Origin: DATNBU01 sp964476185
Lineage (GTDB): Bacteria; Desulfobacterota; Binatia; UBA1149; CAITLU01
NCBI GenBank assembly: GCA_964476185.1
Contig: CAYYZO010000042.1
Location: forward strand, 1 to 35,203
DNA length: 35,203 nt
Direction: 5' to 3'
The translations under genes and the position numbers were made by a program. The notes below the pieces were generated by a model. The model was not told where the DNA came from. It saw only the letters and a program-made list of their open reading frames with translations, and searched no databases. Shown here piece after piece: positions 34,802-35,203 of this stretch. How positions within the stretch are numbered: the stretch's first letter is position 1; each line of letters starts with the position of its first letter.

Positions 34802-35203
34802 ATGGAAAAGCGCGACCAACCCTGGATCATCCGTACGTACTCCGGCTACAGCTCGGCGAAGGTTTCGAACGAGCTCTATCGCACGAACCTCGCCAAGGGC
34901 CAGACGGGCCTCAGCGTGGCCTTCGACCTGCCGACCCAGACCGGCTACGACAGCGACCATCCCCTGGCCCGCGGCGAGGTCGGCAAGGTCGGCGTGCCGA
35001 TCTCGAACATCGGCGACATGCAAACGCTGTTCGAGGGCATCCCCCTCGACCGCATGAACACGTCGATGACGATCAACGCGACCGGCGCCTGGCTGCTCTC
35101 GCTCTACATCGCCGTCGCCGAACGCCAGGGCGTCAAGCCCGCCGTGCTGCAGGGCACGATCCAGAACGACATCATCAAGGAGTACCTGTCGCGCGGCACC
35201 TAC
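34802..35203 (+). CDS. Methylmalonyl-/ethylmalonyl-CoA mutase family protein, 5' part
   Basis: The first 134 codons of a B12-dependent acyl-CoA mutase, open at the window end. RTYSGYSSAKVSNELYRTNL, GQTGLSVAFDLPTQTGYDSDH, EVGKVGVPI, MNTSMTINATGAWLLSLYI and QGTIQNDIIKEYLSRGTY are hallmarks of the substrate-binding barrel. The protein opens directly at RDQPWIIRTY, without the roughly 80-100 residue N-terminal extension of methylmalonyl-CoA mutase large subunits. Together with the PTQTGYDSDH variant this points to the MeaA/ethylmalonyl-CoA mutase branch, as I recall those sequences. The cobalamin-binding C-terminus lies outside the window, so substrate cannot be fixed. ATG 34802 has no strong ribosome binding site; TTG four codons upstream is an alternative. 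Confidence 0.9.
   Translation, partial: MEKRDQPWIIRTYSGYSSAKVSNELYRTNLAKGQTGLSVAFDLPTQTGYDSDHPLARGEVGKVGVPISNIGDMQTLFEGIPLDRMNTSMTINATGAWLLSLYIAVAERQGVKPAVLQGTIQNDIIKEYLSRGTY

Overview
The window is a very GC-rich, gene-dense bacterial chromosome segment. Gram-negative envelope genes (an Mla lipid-transport operon, an LpxL-type acyltransferase, lipoproteins and an RND/MMPL exporter) sit among acyl-CoA and ferredoxin-dependent carbon metabolism (KorAB, Acs, an acyl-CoA carboxylase, an AtuA-like protein, an acyl-CoA dehydrogenase and a B12-dependent mutase). The mixture suits an environmental proteobacterium in the broad deltaproteobacterial sense (Myxococcota or Desulfobacterota/Binatota-like). 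No rRNA or marker set is present to fix the phylum, so this is inference. I see no insertion sequence, prophage gene or CRISPR array.

Layout. (1) 119-8226, minus strand: acs-cysS, a small Ala/Pro/Lys-rich lipoprotein, a Tat-exported aldo/keto reductase with ferredoxin cysteines, dinB, tRNA-Arg(UCG), and a secreted DUF1329 protein followed by a terminator. The last 33 nt of the tRNA plus 16 nt of flank are repeated just downstream of it. (2) 8403-12013, plus strand: mlaF-mlaE-mlaD-mlaA-mlaC. (3) 12014-12342: a 329-bp imperfect inverted repeat between two convergent operons. (4) 17925-12366, minus: a translationally coupled operon of a Gld-type ABC ATPase, permease, GldG-like protein, DUF4340 protein, acyl-CoA dehydrogenase and SDR. 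(5) 22717-18035, minus: a YCF48-type lipoprotein, a 996-residue RND/MMPL transporter with a PDZ-like domain in each periplasmic loop, and two very small membrane proteins, the second probably starting at CTG. An NTF2-like secreted protein lies upstream. (6) 23611-23988, plus: an SCP2-like lipid-binding protein. (7) 33670-24047, minus: korA-korB-CBS-coiled coil/pseudo-receiver-secreted protein-acyl-CoA carboxylase beta-AtuA-like-enoyl-CoA hydratase-response regulator, nine closely packed genes. (8) Right edge: an LpxL-like acyltransferase (minus) diverges by only 22 bp from the 5' end of a methylmalonyl/ethylmalonyl-CoA mutase (plus, cut by the window end).

How the genes fit together. Two themes recur: lipid movement through the envelope (Mla, RND/YCF48/DUF1329, SCP2, LpxL-like) and branched or terpenoid acyl-CoA breakdown feeding acetyl/propionyl-CoA units and reduced ferredoxin (acyl-CoA dehydrogenase, SDR, hydratase, carboxylase, AtuA, mutase, KorAB, Acs). 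The least described candidate system is the 22717-18035 operon: double-PDZ RND exporter, Asp-box lipoprotein and two tiny membrane proteins. The pseudo-receiver protein inside the kor/carboxylase operon and the long inverted repeat are the next most unusual items.
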